Assembly (NCBI GenBank): GCA_029572955.1
Contig: JAKPQE010000026.1
Coordinates: 1 to 64,000, forward strand
DNA: 64,000 nt
Origin: Pseudomonadota bacterium
GTDB lineage: Bacteria; Pseudomonadota; Alphaproteobacteria; Rhizobiales; JAKPQE01
Direction: 5' to 3'
In this document: positions 8,391 through 17,276 of the stretch, in pieces
How positions within the stretch are numbered: the stretch's first letter is position 1
Layout of the letters: every line of letters starts with the position of its first letter
Notes under the pieces: model-generated
Seen by the model: the letters and a program-made list of their open reading frames with translations, nothing else
Database searches by the model: none
What the model was told of the DNA's origin: nothing
Made by a program: the position numbers and the translations under genes

Positions 8391-9710
8391 CTAGTCCGAC
8401 CACACGGTCTTGCGCAGCGACCAATTTCCATTGGCGAACTGCCATAGATGCGGCGAACGGAAATGATCAGTCAACCGATCGAAATAGTGTCGATCCATGA
8501 TCGGTTGCTCGAACATGTCGGCCGCCCTCCCGAATTTCTCGGGATGGATCGAAAGATACTTGAAGATTTCATCGGCGAATCGCTCCGGCCATTCGCCGTC
8601 ATAGCGGCGCACCAAAGCCACGCCTTCCTCGCGATCGATGTCCCGTGACCGGATCTCCTGAGCGGCGTCGTAACTCGCCCGGCCGATGCCGAATTTTATG
8701 TACGTCGTGTAGTAATGAAAGTCATCTATGCGGTCGTCGATTGAGTTATACTTTGAATACGTGCCTGGCGTACGCTCTGGCGAAACCTGAAACCCGCCGT
8801 TTTCGACCGAATAGTAGTAACAACTCTGCGGATGCCATTTCAGATAGTAGCCGAGATAGTGCACTTCGATCCCGGCCTCGCCGAGAATATCTGGATGCTC
8901 CGGCATGTATAGCTGAAATTCCGAGACGTTCACGCCAAACTGATTGACGAGATTACTCATGGACACGCCGCCAAAATAGGTGTCTTCTAGGCCGTATTGA
9001 CTGGAAAAAAAACTGCGATCTCGCAAGGACGACGACGTATCTCCGATTGGATTACCGTACTCTGCTTCGTTTTCACCGAAGACAACAAGGGAAATCCCGA
9101 AACGTACGGCCATCTTCGGGGCGAGGTTCTTCTGGCCGATGATGAACGGCTGGAACGGATGGAACAGATTGTCGACGGCCAAACGGGTCAACAGTCGGTG
9201 CACCATGCCATTCGGCGTGACGAGAATATTGTCAAAGCCGGCATGGATCCAAGCTTGGTGATTTCGCCAACCCCACTCGGTATATACGTGCGGCGCCCAG
9301 GTCACCGTCAGAGGATTCATGCCGTATTTGTATTTTAATACATGCGCGGCGTAGAAGCTGTCCTTACCGCCCGAACCTGGAAGCAGGCAATCATAGTGTC
9401 CGTCATCGCGGCGATAGCGGTTGCACAGATCGACCAGCCGCTTCTCGCGCTCGGCCCAGTCGATGGTCTGATGCTTGTGCTCAGCGAGGCGACAGGCATC
9501 GCAGACGCCTTCGTCGTCGAAGTTGATCGTCGTCTTGCGGCTGGCACGGGTGTGTTGGAATTCGACTGCGGAGTTCGGCCGCTGATTGGAGATGACGCAC
9601 CGCTTGCAGTAGCGGACACCGGTCGGCAGTCCGTACAATGCCGCGCGCTCCTTGGCATCCGGAGCAAAAGGTGCCAGATCGATCGGGCCCGGATAGGGGA
9701 TTTTCTTCAT
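8391..9710 (-). CDS. N-acetyl sugar amidotransferase (WbpG/PseA/WbuX type)
   Basis: A 439-residue PP-loop enzyme. Cys35/Cys38 (CKRC) and Cys70/Cys73 (CDAC) form a likely zinc site. The ATP-pyrophosphatase loop SGGKDS is at 113-118. This layout is that of the N-acetyl sugar amidotransferase family, which turns the acetamido group of a sugar into an acetamidino group. Ammonia is supplied by HisH/HisF, both encoded directly downstream. ATG 9710 begins MKKIPYPGPI; an in-frame extension to 9740 lies in the spacer. The base composition is noticeably AT-richer than the flanking chromosome. The likely substrate is a legionaminic- or pseudaminic-type sugar made by this cluster. Confidence 0.88.
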   Translation of the reverse strand: MKKIPYPGPIDLAPFAPDAKERAALYGLPTGVRYCKRCVISNQRPNSAVEFQHTRASRKTTINFDDEGVCDACRLAEHKHQTIDWAEREKRLVDLCNRYRRDDGHYDCLLPGSGGKDSFYAAHVLKYKYGMNPLTVTWAPHVYTEWGWRNHQAWIHAGFDNILVTPNGMVHRLLTRLAVDNLFHPFQPFIIGQKNLAPKMAVRFGISLVVFGENEAEYGNPIGDTSSSLRDRSFFSSQYGLEDTYFGGVSMSNLVNQFGVNVSEFQLYMPEHPDILGEAGIEVHYLGYYLKWHPQSCYYYSVENGGFQVSPERTPGTYSKYNSIDDRIDDFHYYTTYIKFGIGRASYDAAQEIRSRDIDREEGVALVRRYDGEWPERFADEIFKYLSIHPEKFGRAADMFEQPIMDRHYFDRLTDHFRSPHLWQFANGNWSLRKTVWSD

Positions 9711-9733
9711 GGTTACTTGCCTCAATGAGCGCC

Positions 9734-10561
9734 TTACCAAGCACTGAGACCGCCGTCGACAACCATATTCTGTCCAGTGACATAGGAAGCCGCATCGGAG
9801 GCGAGAAAGATCAGTGCACCTGTCATTTCGTCGGACTGGGCCATACGACCGAGAGGGACACGCCTGCCGTAACGTTCCATGAATTCGGCATTCTGGCCGC
9901 TCACGATGCCGCCCGGCGTCAGCGTGTTGACGCGGATGTTGTGCGGCGCCCAGACGGTCGCGAAATAGTGCGTCAAGCTCACGATGCCGCCCTTGGAAGC
10001 GGCATAGACCGGCGGCGTCGAAATCGGCCGGCCCATATAGAGTGAATCGTCGTAGATCCGATTGTCGGGGCCCAGAATCCCGTAGATCGACGCCGTCTGG
10101 ATGATGCTGCCTCCGCGACCGTGAGCAATCATGCGCCGGCCTGCGGCCTGGGCCACAAGAAAGGCGCCATCGAGATTGACGGCATTGACTTTGCGCCAGG
10201 TCTCGAGGACGTAGTCCTCCGGCGGCGTCAGAAAGGCGGCCAGATCGTCGGTCTTCGTCGCCGCGTTGTTGGAGACGATGCGAACCGGACCGAGCTCGCG
10301 CTCGACCCGCTCCATGAGGGCCTCCACGCTGATGGGATCCGACACGTCGCAGACCACCCCGAGCGTGGCAGCGCCGTAAGTCTCTGCGATCTCGCCGGAA
10401 AGCTCTTCGACGGCCGCCGAATCGAGGTCGACGACCGCGACCTTTGCGCCGAAATCGGCCAGTGCGGCCGACAAGCGCCGTCCCAAAATGCCGCAGGCGC
10501 CGGTGACGACCGCGGCGCGATCAGTGAGATCGAACAGGGATCTGAAATGGCCGGTTGTCAT
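9734..10561 (-). CDS. Short-chain dehydrogenase/reductase, PtmA-like
   Basis: A 275-residue SDR with the cofactor loop TGACGILGRRL near residues 20-30, the NNA motif, a catalytic Ser in TASIYG and YAASKGG as the YxxxK pair. The C-terminus reads ASYVTGQNMVVDGG, typical of classical SDRs. It is coupled to the CMP-synthetase gene by an ATGA overlap and followed by the amidotransferase. An SDR in the same position, PtmA, occurs in the Campylobacter legionaminic acid locus, so oxidation of an amino-sugar precursor is the best guess. The substrate is not visible in the sequence. Confidence 0.8.
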   Translation of the reverse strand: MTTGHFRSLFDLTDRAAVVTGACGILGRRLSAALADFGAKVAVVDLDSAAVEELSGEIAETYGAATLGVVCDVSDPISVEALMERVERELGPVRIVSNNAATKTDDLAAFLTPPEDYVLETWRKVNAVNLDGAFLVAQAAGRRMIAHGRGGSIIQTASIYGILGPDNRIYDDSLYMGRPISTPPVYAASKGGIVSLTHYFATVWAPHNIRVNTLTPGGIVSGQNAEFMERYGRRVPLGRMAQSDEMTGALIFLASDAASYVTGQNMVVDGGLSAW

Positions 10562-11259
10562 TGCGACCGCCTTTCCTGGAGCAACTGCTCAACGAATAGG
10601 AAGTCGAGGGGCGTATCGATATCGATCGACCGCTCTTCCGGCATTTCGAACAGGATGGTGTCGCCGTAGAAGACCTGCGGATCGGAGAGAAACGGCTCGC
10701 GGCGCCAGACGTAGATCGATGCGTTCATGTCGAAACATCGCGGCGCGTCCTGGCGGCGCTGGATCGGCGGGACCGCGGACTTGGACGGCGCCACGGTTCC
10801 GTCCGACCGTTCTTCCACGAGGTTGAAGTAGGGCGATCGGCGGGCCGGCGCGCCGGTGATCACGCTCGTCACGCCGCTCTCGTCGAACAGCGCAAGCGCG
10901 CCGGCAATATCGTCGGCGATGCGCAGAGGCGAGGTCGCATCGGTGTCGACAATCACGTCGTAGTGCTCGCCGAAGCTGCTTTCGGCGGCCATCACCGCGT
11001 GGATGATCGCCGGCAGCTTGCTGATGGTGTCGGTCGCCAGATCGTCGGGCCGGCGGACGACAAGGTCGGCCCCGTAGTCCCGGCCGATGGTCAGGATCGC
11101 TTCGTCGTCGCTCGATACCACGACCCGATCGAAAAACCCGCATCCAACGGCCATCTCGAGTGTCCAGGCGATCAGCGGCTTGCCCGCGATGGGACGCCGG
11201 TTCTTCCCCGGTATACCCTTGGAGCCGCCGCGCGCGCAGACTGTGCAAATGCGCCTCAT
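10558..11259 (-). CDS. CMP-nonulosonic acid synthetase 1 (NeuA/PtmB/LegF family)
   Basis: A 233-residue cytidylyltransferase. The CTP-binding motif CARGGSKGIPGKN is at residues 8-20, followed by VVSSDDEAI and the metal-site region SIDIDTPLDF near the C-terminus. It activates an ulosonic acid as its CMP-sugar for transfer. It overlaps both neighbours by four bases, between a Gfo/Idh-type oxidoreductase and an SDR. That order resembles the ptm/leg loci, so CMP-legionaminic acid synthesis is likely. It is one of three such enzymes in the window, and the exact sugar is not proven. Confidence 0.88.
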   Translation of the reverse strand: MRRICTVCARGGSKGIPGKNRRPIAGKPLIAWTLEMAVGCGFFDRVVVSSDDEAILTIGRDYGADLVVRRPDDLATDTISKLPAIIHAVMAAESSFGEHYDVIVDTDATSPLRIADDIAGALALFDESGVTSVITGAPARRSPYFNLVEERSDGTVAPSKSAVPPIQRRQDAPRCFDMNASIYVWRREPFLSDPQVFYGDTILFEMPEERSIDIDTPLDFLFVEQLLQERRSQ

Positions 11260-12188
11260 GCCGCAAATCCTTCCTCGACCCAGGTGCCGCAGTCCCTGGC
11301 CGCTTCGATCGCCGCAATCATCTCGACAACGGCGATCCCCTCTTCGGCGGTGCAGTAGCCGCCGGCATTGTTGATGACGGCGCGATGCATCTCCGCCAGC
11401 ATGCCATCCGTATCCGCTGCAAATACCTCGACGGCGCCGTCGACCGCAAGCCGCCCCGATGCCAGATCCAGAACGAAGCTATGGCGCACTGTCTCGACCA
11501 CAATGCGGCGGCGCAGCGGCCGGGCCAGATAGTCGAGGGCGAGCGTCACCGAGGGACAGCGCGCGGTCTCGACCAGCACCGTCGCAGTATCGTCGGCGGC
11601 AACGCCGAGCGCCTCGCCACGACCGCCGAGTGCGGCAAGGCGCCGCCACGGCCCGAACAACCAGAGCATCAGATCGAGCTCGTGGCTGAGATCCCGCAAC
11701 ACGCCTCCCCCGGCCTTACGGGAGGCGGAATAGCCCTGCCGCCAATCCCGCCCGGGTCGCCACTGTGAGAGGTTCTGGCCTACTTCCAGCATCGCCACTA
11801 CCGACGCTTCACCCGCCAAACGCGCGCGCAAGGCCCGCACGGCCGGATGAAAGCGCAGCTGATAGCCGACGGCCATCGCGGCGAAATCGGACTTCGGCAA
11901 TGGCGCCGGGGACGATAACAACGGCTTTTCGACAAGCACGGTGCCGGCATATCCGGACTGTCCGATGCGCCGGACCGTCTCGCCGTGGCGGGCGGTCTCG
12001 TCGGCCACCACAACATAGGCGGGCGAAAGGGACTCGAGCGCCGCCTCGAGGCCGCTGAAGCCTTGATAACCCGAGACCTGGCGCCGACTGACGACCCCGA
12101 CGTCGAGCCCCATCCCGGACAGGACCTGCGCGTGCCGTTCCCCGATCGAGCCGAACCCGACGACCAGTGCCCTCGACTGCGACGTCAT
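11256..12188 (-). CDS. Gfo/Idh/MocA-family oxidoreductase
   Basis: A 310-residue protein. It has an N-terminal Rossmann fold (VVGFGSIGERHAQVL, residues 8-22), then VLVEKPLLS, the EKP motif that carries the catalytic lysine of this family. The C-terminal half is the alpha/beta substrate domain, with GGGVLRDLSHELDL. These enzymes oxidise or reduce sugars using NAD(P). It sits between the PtmE-like guanylyltransferase and CMP-synthetase 1, with four-base or one-base overlaps. It therefore probably acts on a sugar of the legionaminic route or tailors the finished sugar. Confidence 0.82.
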   Translation of the reverse strand: MTSQSRALVVGFGSIGERHAQVLSGMGLDVGVVSRRQVSGYQGFSGLEAALESLSPAYVVVADETARHGETVRRIGQSGYAGTVLVEKPLLSSPAPLPKSDFAAMAVGYQLRFHPAVRALRARLAGEASVVAMLEVGQNLSQWRPGRDWRQGYSASRKAGGGVLRDLSHELDLMLWLFGPWRRLAALGGRGEALGVAADDTATVLVETARCPSVTLALDYLARPLRRRIVVETVRHSFVLDLASGRLAVDGAVEVFAADTDGMLAEMHRAVINNAGGYCTAEEGIAVVEMIAAIEAARDCGTWVEEGFAA

Positions 12189-13252
12189 CAGGGCTCCCCG
12201 ATCATGCCGAAGACGTCGGCGAACTCGTCGCGCGCCCGCTCCAGATCGTCGAGGCGGCCGATGTCGATCCAGTACTCGCGGATCGGGAACACCGCGACGT
12301 CGCGCCCGACGGCTCCCATCTTACTCAGCAATTCGGGCATATCGAAGGGCATCCCTGTCGGGACCAGTCCCAAGACGTCCTCAGAAATGGCGTAGATGCC
12401 GGCATTCACGAGAACGCGTTTCAACGGCTTCTCGACGATCGAAACCATCCGATGATCCTCTACCTCGATCACGCCATAGGGGATTCGGAAATCGTATTCG
12501 CGCGCGCAGACCGTGGCGCCGGCGCCGTGGTCGCGATGATAGTCGATCAGATGAGCGAAATCGACCCTGGTGAGGATATCGCCGTTCATCACGATGAGGT
12601 CGCTTCCCAGGCCCTCGGGCAGGAGCGCGAGGGCGCCGGCGGTTCCCGTTGGCGTCGCCTCCTCGATATAGCGGATGTCGACGCCGAACTGACGCCCGTC
12701 GCCGAAGTGATTGACAATATCGTGCCGCCGATAGTTGACCGAGATGAAGAAGTCGCGGAAGCCCTGGGCGGCGAACCGCTCGACGATGGTCTCCAGTATC
12801 GGCTTGCCGCCGACGGCAAGCATCGGCTTGGGGACGTCGTCGGTGAGTGGCCGCAGCCGTTGTCCGAGACCGCCGGCCATCAGCACCACCGTCTCGCCTC
12901 GCTCCTGCGAGACTACGAAATCCCGCTCCTGAATTAGATCGACGACCCGCCCGGAGGAATCCAGAATCGGCATCTGGCGGAAGCCGCCCCGCCGCATCCT
13001 GGCGAGCACCGCAGTCCGCGGCTCGGTGTCAAACGCCGACACGGGGGCCGGGTTCATGACGGCCGACACCGGAGCGTTCAGGCCAACGCCGCGCAGCAAT
13101 CCTCGGCGGCAATCGCCGTCGGTGATCGTTCCCAGAAGCCTCCGATCCTCGGTGACGATAATGACGATCTTCGCCGACAGCCTTTCCAGCGTCGCAAAGG
13201 CCGAACTCAGCGTGTCATCGGGTGCGATCAGGTATTTCTCAATGTCGTGCAT
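12188..13252 (-). CDS. CBS-domain sugar-1-phosphate nucleotidyltransferase, PtmE-like
   Basis: A 354-residue fusion. Two CBS repeats occupy about residues 1-115. A nucleotidyltransferase domain runs from 120 on, with LMAGGLGQRLRPLTDDVPKP and VMNGDILTRV. The same architecture is found in PtmE, the glucosamine-1-phosphate guanylyltransferase of the Campylobacter legionaminic acid route, which supplies a GDP-linked precursor. Start ATG 13252 gives MHDIEKYL; the open frame continues to 13378 through sequence that is not protein-like. A 160-base gap separates it from the preceding neuC gene, so a separate promoter may lie there. The nucleotide specificity is inferred. Confidence 0.83.
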   Translation of the reverse strand: MHDIEKYLIAPDDTLSSAFATLERLSAKIVIIVTEDRRLLGTITDGDCRRGLLRGVGLNAPVSAVMNPAPVSAFDTEPRTAVLARMRRGGFRQMPILDSSGRVVDLIQERDFVVSQERGETVVLMAGGLGQRLRPLTDDVPKPMLAVGGKPILETIVERFAAQGFRDFFISVNYRRHDIVNHFGDGRQFGVDIRYIEEATPTGTAGALALLPEGLGSDLIVMNGDILTRVDFAHLIDYHRDHGAGATVCAREYDFRIPYGVIEVEDHRMVSIVEKPLKRVLVNAGIYAISEDVLGLVPTGMPFDMPELLSKMGAVGRDVAVFPIREYWIDIGRLDDLERARDEFADVFGMIGEP

Positions 13253-13412
13253 GTTCGAATTCTCGCGTGGTCGCAATTGCGCAGACTGCGATGGCTCTGC
13301 AGTCGACGAACCGACGGCAGCCGAGATACCCCCGTCGCGCTGTCGGCTGCAGCCGCGCTGGCCGTCCCGAGACCCCATGTCCCCGCGGCGCGGGCGGCGG
13401 CCCCCCTATTCC

Positions 13413-14621
13413 TCAAGGCTTCCCGCCCTCCGCTGCCGCCGATGACGCATCGCCTATCGGGTAGTCCCGGAACGGCTTGACCCGAAGCGCGTCGAGCGAC
13501 GCCGTACGGACGATCGCGACGATCCGCTCGGCGGCCCCGGGACCGCCATACGGTGATCTCCGCTCCCGGGTCCGCGTCAGATGCGCCTCCGAGAGCGCCC
13601 GCGTGAGGGCAGCATCGACGGCGTCGGCGCGAGCTTCGCAGTCGATGACCGACGGCGCCCGCGGCCTTCCATCCTGGCGACTGCCGACATTGACGGTCGG
13701 CGTGGCGAGCTGTGGAGCCTCGATCAGTCCGCTCGACGAATTGCCGATCACGGCCGAGGCCTCGGCGACGGCGCTCCAATAACGCCGCGTGCCGAGGTTC
13801 TCGACAGACCGCGCTCGCTCCGGATTGCGCGATGCCCAGGCACCGATTGCGGCGCGGACCGCCGACGAGCCGGGATCGGCATTGGGTGCGGTGATGACCA
13901 CCTGGAACTCGGGTCGCCGGTCGAGTGCCGCAAGGATCGCCGCCAGACCCGACAGGCCGTAATCGCAGCTGTTGGTTTCGGGGTGCCAGGTCAGTACCAG
14001 GAAAGATCCCTCGGGCGCCAGACCGAGATCTTCGCAAAGCGCCCCCCGGGTCAATAGCGGCGTCGCTGCCATGGCATCGAGAGACAGCGTCCCGACGACA
14101 TAGACCCGATCGGCCGGCTCGCCCAGCTGCAGCACGCGCCGTGCAAATTCATCCGCGGCGACGGCGTGCAGCGACGCCAATTTGGTGATGGCGTGGCGGA
14201 TCGACTCATCCACGGCGCCTTCCGTGCACTCGCCGCCATGGAGGTGAAGCAGCGGAATGCGAAGCATGAGGGTCGTTGAGGCAACCGCCAGCAGTTCGTA
14301 GCGATCGCCGAGGACGATCGCCAGGTCGGGCTTCAAGTTGTCGAAGGCATCGGCCAGGCCAAGAGCACCGAGGCCGATGGCCTTTGCGGCCGCAACGCCT
14401 GTATCCGACGACAGCAGCATTGCCACGCGTGCGGCGATGGTGAACCCGTCGGCCTCAATCTGGCGCCAGGTCTCGCCGAACTGATTGGACAGGTGCGCCC
14501 CGGTCACGACCAATTGCAGCTCGAGGACCGGATCGGCGGCGATGGCGTGCAGCAACGGCGCCAGCATGCCGTATTCGGCACGGGTTGCCGTGACCACTGC
14601 GACCCGACGTTTCTCAGACAA
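13413..14621 (-). CDS. Hydrolysing UDP/GDP-sugar 2-epimerase 1 (NeuC/LegG family)
   Basis: About 402 residues of the NeuC fold: RVAVVTATRAEYGML at the N-terminus, VLGDRYELLA, HLHGGECTEGAVDESIRHA and VIGNSSSGLIEA. These enzymes epimerise carbon 2 and release the nucleotide, giving the free hexosamine used by NeuB. The start is a probable TTG at 14621, six bases after GGTGGGG; GTG 14633 is the alternative. The frame runs far upstream into the next gene without meaning. A Pro/Ala-rich tail is slightly longer than usual. A second neuC lies 1.5 kb upstream, so two different substrates are likely. Confidence 0.88.
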   Translation of the reverse strand: MSEKRRVAVVTATRAEYGMLAPLLHAIAADPVLELQLVVTGAHLSNQFGETWRQIEADGFTIAARVAMLLSSDTGVAAAKAIGLGALGLADAFDNLKPDLAIVLGDRYELLAVASTTLMLRIPLLHLHGGECTEGAVDESIRHAITKLASLHAVAADEFARRVLQLGEPADRVYVVGTLSLDAMAATPLLTRGALCEDLGLAPEGSFLVLTWHPETNSCDYGLSGLAAILAALDRRPEFQVVITAPNADPGSSAVRAAIGAWASRNPERARSVENLGTRRYWSAVAEASAVIGNSSSGLIEAPQLATPTVNVGSRQDGRPRAPSVIDCEARADAVDAALTRALSEAHLTRTRERRSPYGGPGAAERIVAIVRTASLDALRVKPFRDYPIGDASSAAAEGGKP

Positions 14622-14668
14622 CGGCAACCCCACCGACCGGTCTTGCCACCGAGCGCTGTCGGGTTTGG

Positions 14669-16111
14669 TCAAACGCCGGCTTCGGTCGCATTCGCATTCC
14701 CGGCCCTCCCCGCCTTCTTGGCGATCGCGACGATGGCGCCGCGCACTCGCTCGGTCGAACCGTCGTCGTCGAAGCCGAGATAGTCGCAAAAGACTTCGCT
14801 CCGTCTTGCTCTCGAGGTCTCGTCGCGGAACGTGCCGGAAACGATCTCCTCGATCGCATCGACGAGATCCTCTGGCGATGTGGCGACGCGGAAGATGTCC
14901 AACTCGTCCGCCAGATAAACATTGTCCGGATAGGTGTCGACCGCCTCGGCAAAGACCGGGATGACCGTCGGCACGCCGAGAATGCGCGCCTCGAGCAGAA
15001 CCGTCGAGCCAAAGCCGATCACGGCATCGGAATCCCGGATGAGCGCCGCCGCGTCGCCGTCGACGGCCTCGCAGTTGGAGATGTCGACCATGGGCCGGCC
15101 GGTTGCCGCTTCCACGGCGCGTTCGATTTCCGAAACCCACCAGTCCTCGACCGATTTCGGCTTAATCTTGAAATCCACCTCGGGATGAGCGATGGCGAGG
15201 CGGCCGATGGTGCCGTGAACCTGGTCGAACAGGCGAACGAAGCCGTGATCGTCGTTAGCGCTAAAAAGCTTGGACCGGCTCGGCCCGGCCGAGCCGAGCC
15301 CGCCTGCATAGTGCCCGAACGAGAACAACGCCACTTGCTTGCGCGTCCTTGCGGCCTTCGTCCGAAACGGACCCTCCGCGGCGAAAAGCCGATCCATGCG
15401 CGGCAACCCGGTCACAACGATGCGCTCGCTCGGCGCCACGCCCGCCGCAGCGAACAACCGCTTGGCGCGCTGGTTGGCGACAAGCACGGCGGTACCTGGG
15501 AAGCGCAGATTGCGTGCCTTCAAGGTCTCTAACCGGACGTGGAAATGGCGCTCGCCGAGGACAGTGAACTCCTTATGGATCGCCACGAACGGCAGGCCGA
15601 TTGCGTCGGCCGAGGCTGCCCAGGGGATCTGGTACTCGTAGTGCGCGGCCGGCGTGACGATACAATCGATCCGGCCGATCTCCTTCATCTGCGCAAGGAC
15701 CTCTCGAAGAAACCTGCCCAGCCGCTCGCGCGCTGCAAGGATGCCCTGATCGCGTTCCTGCCAATAGTGATAGGGCGTCCGCGGCGGCAGCAGTGGACGG
15801 GTAGCAAAGAGCGAATTGATCGCTTGGACGACGCCGTTCGGCGCCTCGAAGACATCGATATCGGGAGAATTCGCCAGCATCAGGAAATCCTGGCGACTGC
15901 GGCTGGTGCTGAACCCAAGAACGCGAATCGCCTCCCCTCCCGCTACGTCGCCGAGCGGCGCCATGTCGCCAATGATGCGCTTGGCGGCAAGCCTTGCAAG
16001 CGGCCTTTCCGGATGGCCGGGGAGGCGGCACAGTCCGTTGAGAGCCCCCGACGCCAGACGGAACGCGAACCGCTTGAGGGGCGCGCGCGGCAGGGATGCC
16101 AGTTCTGGCAT
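14669..16111 (-). CDS. Putative GT-B glycosyltransferase
   Basis: A 480-residue soluble protein. Its C-terminal half shows HPEVDFKIKPKSVEDWW and LIRDSDAVIGFGSTVLLEARILGVPTV. This is the same phosphate-binding/GSTxxxE pattern as CDP-glycerol glycerophosphotransferase-like GT-B proteins. The N-terminal half contains IVTPAAHYEYQIPWA, perhaps the acceptor domain. The ATG overlaps the stop of the neuC2 gene (ATGA), and the gene is flanked by neuC homologues on both sides. A transferase for a nonulosonic acid is the likely role; the family and linkage are unknown. A perfect 8-bp inverted repeat (GGCTCGGC/GCCGAGCC) lies inside the gene near 15,285. Confidence 0.58.
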   Translation of the reverse strand: MPELASLPRAPLKRFAFRLASGALNGLCRLPGHPERPLARLAAKRIIGDMAPLGDVAGGEAIRVLGFSTSRSRQDFLMLANSPDIDVFEAPNGVVQAINSLFATRPLLPPRTPYHYWQERDQGILAARERLGRFLREVLAQMKEIGRIDCIVTPAAHYEYQIPWAASADAIGLPFVAIHKEFTVLGERHFHVRLETLKARNLRFPGTAVLVANQRAKRLFAAAGVAPSERIVVTGLPRMDRLFAAEGPFRTKAARTRKQVALFSFGHYAGGLGSAGPSRSKLFSANDDHGFVRLFDQVHGTIGRLAIAHPEVDFKIKPKSVEDWWVSEIERAVEAATGRPMVDISNCEAVDGDAAALIRDSDAVIGFGSTVLLEARILGVPTVIPVFAEAVDTYPDNVYLADELDIFRVATSPEDLVDAIEEIVSGTFRDETSRARRSEVFCDYLGFDDDGSTERVRGAIVAIAKKAGRAGNANATEAGV

Positions 16112-17262
16112 CAGTAGGTGATCCGCTTCTGGACGGAGATGTCCGAAGTCGCGATGATGTCGGCAATCCGCACACCGGCCTGACCGTCGCCGTAGACCGC
16201 ATCGGATTGGTAGTGGCCATGGGCAATCTGGCGGCGGATCGCCTGCTCGATCTCGGTCCGGTCGTTGCCGACGTCGATGACGTTGTGGCCGCGCTCGCGA
16301 CCGGCCTGGCGGGTGCCGATATTGACCGAAGGGGTTCCGATGAAGGCGCCGTCGCGCAGGCCACTTGAGGAATTGCCGACGAGGCAGACCGTCTGCCGCA
16401 TTAGCCGGACGTAGACGTCGATCGGCAGGTTCTTGAAGAAATGCATGTTCTTCGCCAAGCCAGCCTCACGCCATTTGCGGATGCCGCGGGCGACGTCGTC
16501 CGATCCCGCATCGGCATTGGGCCATAGCACCACGGCCTGCATGCCCACATCGTGCACCGCCTGGAGGGTCTCCGTGATCTGCTTCTCTCCCTGGCCGTAT
16601 TCGGTCGTCACCGGATGCTGCGAGACGAGCAGGAACGGCTCCGACAAATCGATCTTGTCGCCAACGCCGCCCTCGAACAGATTACCCGGCACGACCATGG
16701 CTTCGCTCTGCAGGATCTCGGCAATAAGATCGATGCGTGGGCAGCCGACCCGGTGCACCGTCGCCGGGTCTTCGCCGAGGCGGATGATGCGCTCTCGCGC
16801 ATCGCTGCTCGCCGGAAAATGCAGATGCGCCAGCTTGGTGATCGCATGGCGAATACTCTCGTCGATCGTACCGCTAACTTCACCGCCCATGGTATGTGCA
16901 AGCGGCACGTTCATATAGGCCGCGGCCAAGGCAGTGGCCATCGTCTCGAACCGGTCGCCGACGGTCACGACCACGTCCGGCGCGAGGTTTTCGAGCACCG
17001 TCGGCAGCTCCAGCAGACCGAGGCCAGTCGACTTCGCCATCGTGACCGGGGTCTCGCCCTCGATCAGCATGTTGATCTTGGCGGCCGGCGCGAAACCGTC
17101 CTTTTCGATCAGGCGCACCACCGCACCATAGCGATCGAGCAAAGCAGAAGCCCCGACTACGAGCTGCAGCTCAAGGTCCGGATGAGCCTTCACCGCCCGC
17201 ATCACCGACTTTATGCTCGAATAATTTGCGCGAGATGCCACCACGATACATACGCGTTTCAT
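16111..17262 (-). CDS. Hydrolysing UDP/GDP-sugar 2-epimerase 2 (NeuC/LegG family)
   Basis: A 383-residue NeuC homologue: VVASRANYSSIKSV, VTVGDRFETMATALAAAYM, HTMGGEVSGTIDESIRHAITK and CLVGNSSSGLRDGA. It should convert a nucleotide-diphospho-2,4-diacetamido sugar to the 2-epimer with loss of the nucleotide, feeding the NeuB enzyme encoded 14 bases upstream. It differs clearly from the other NeuC at 13413-14621, so the two are not a recent duplication. Its neighbours neuB2 and neuA2 form a neuA-neuB-neuC triplet typical of legionaminic or sialic acid loci. Confidence 0.9.
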   Translation of the reverse strand: MKRVCIVVASRANYSSIKSVMRAVKAHPDLELQLVVGASALLDRYGAVVRLIEKDGFAPAAKINMLIEGETPVTMAKSTGLGLLELPTVLENLAPDVVVTVGDRFETMATALAAAYMNVPLAHTMGGEVSGTIDESIRHAITKLAHLHFPASSDARERIIRLGEDPATVHRVGCPRIDLIAEILQSEAMVVPGNLFEGGVGDKIDLSEPFLLVSQHPVTTEYGQGEKQITETLQAVHDVGMQAVVLWPNADAGSDDVARGIRKWREAGLAKNMHFFKNLPIDVYVRLMRQTVCLVGNSSSGLRDGAFIGTPSVNIGTRQAGRERGHNVIDVGNDRTEIEQAIRRQIAHGHYQSDAVYGDGQAGVRIADIIATSDISVQKRITY

Positions 17263-17276
17263 CGTTTTACTTATCC

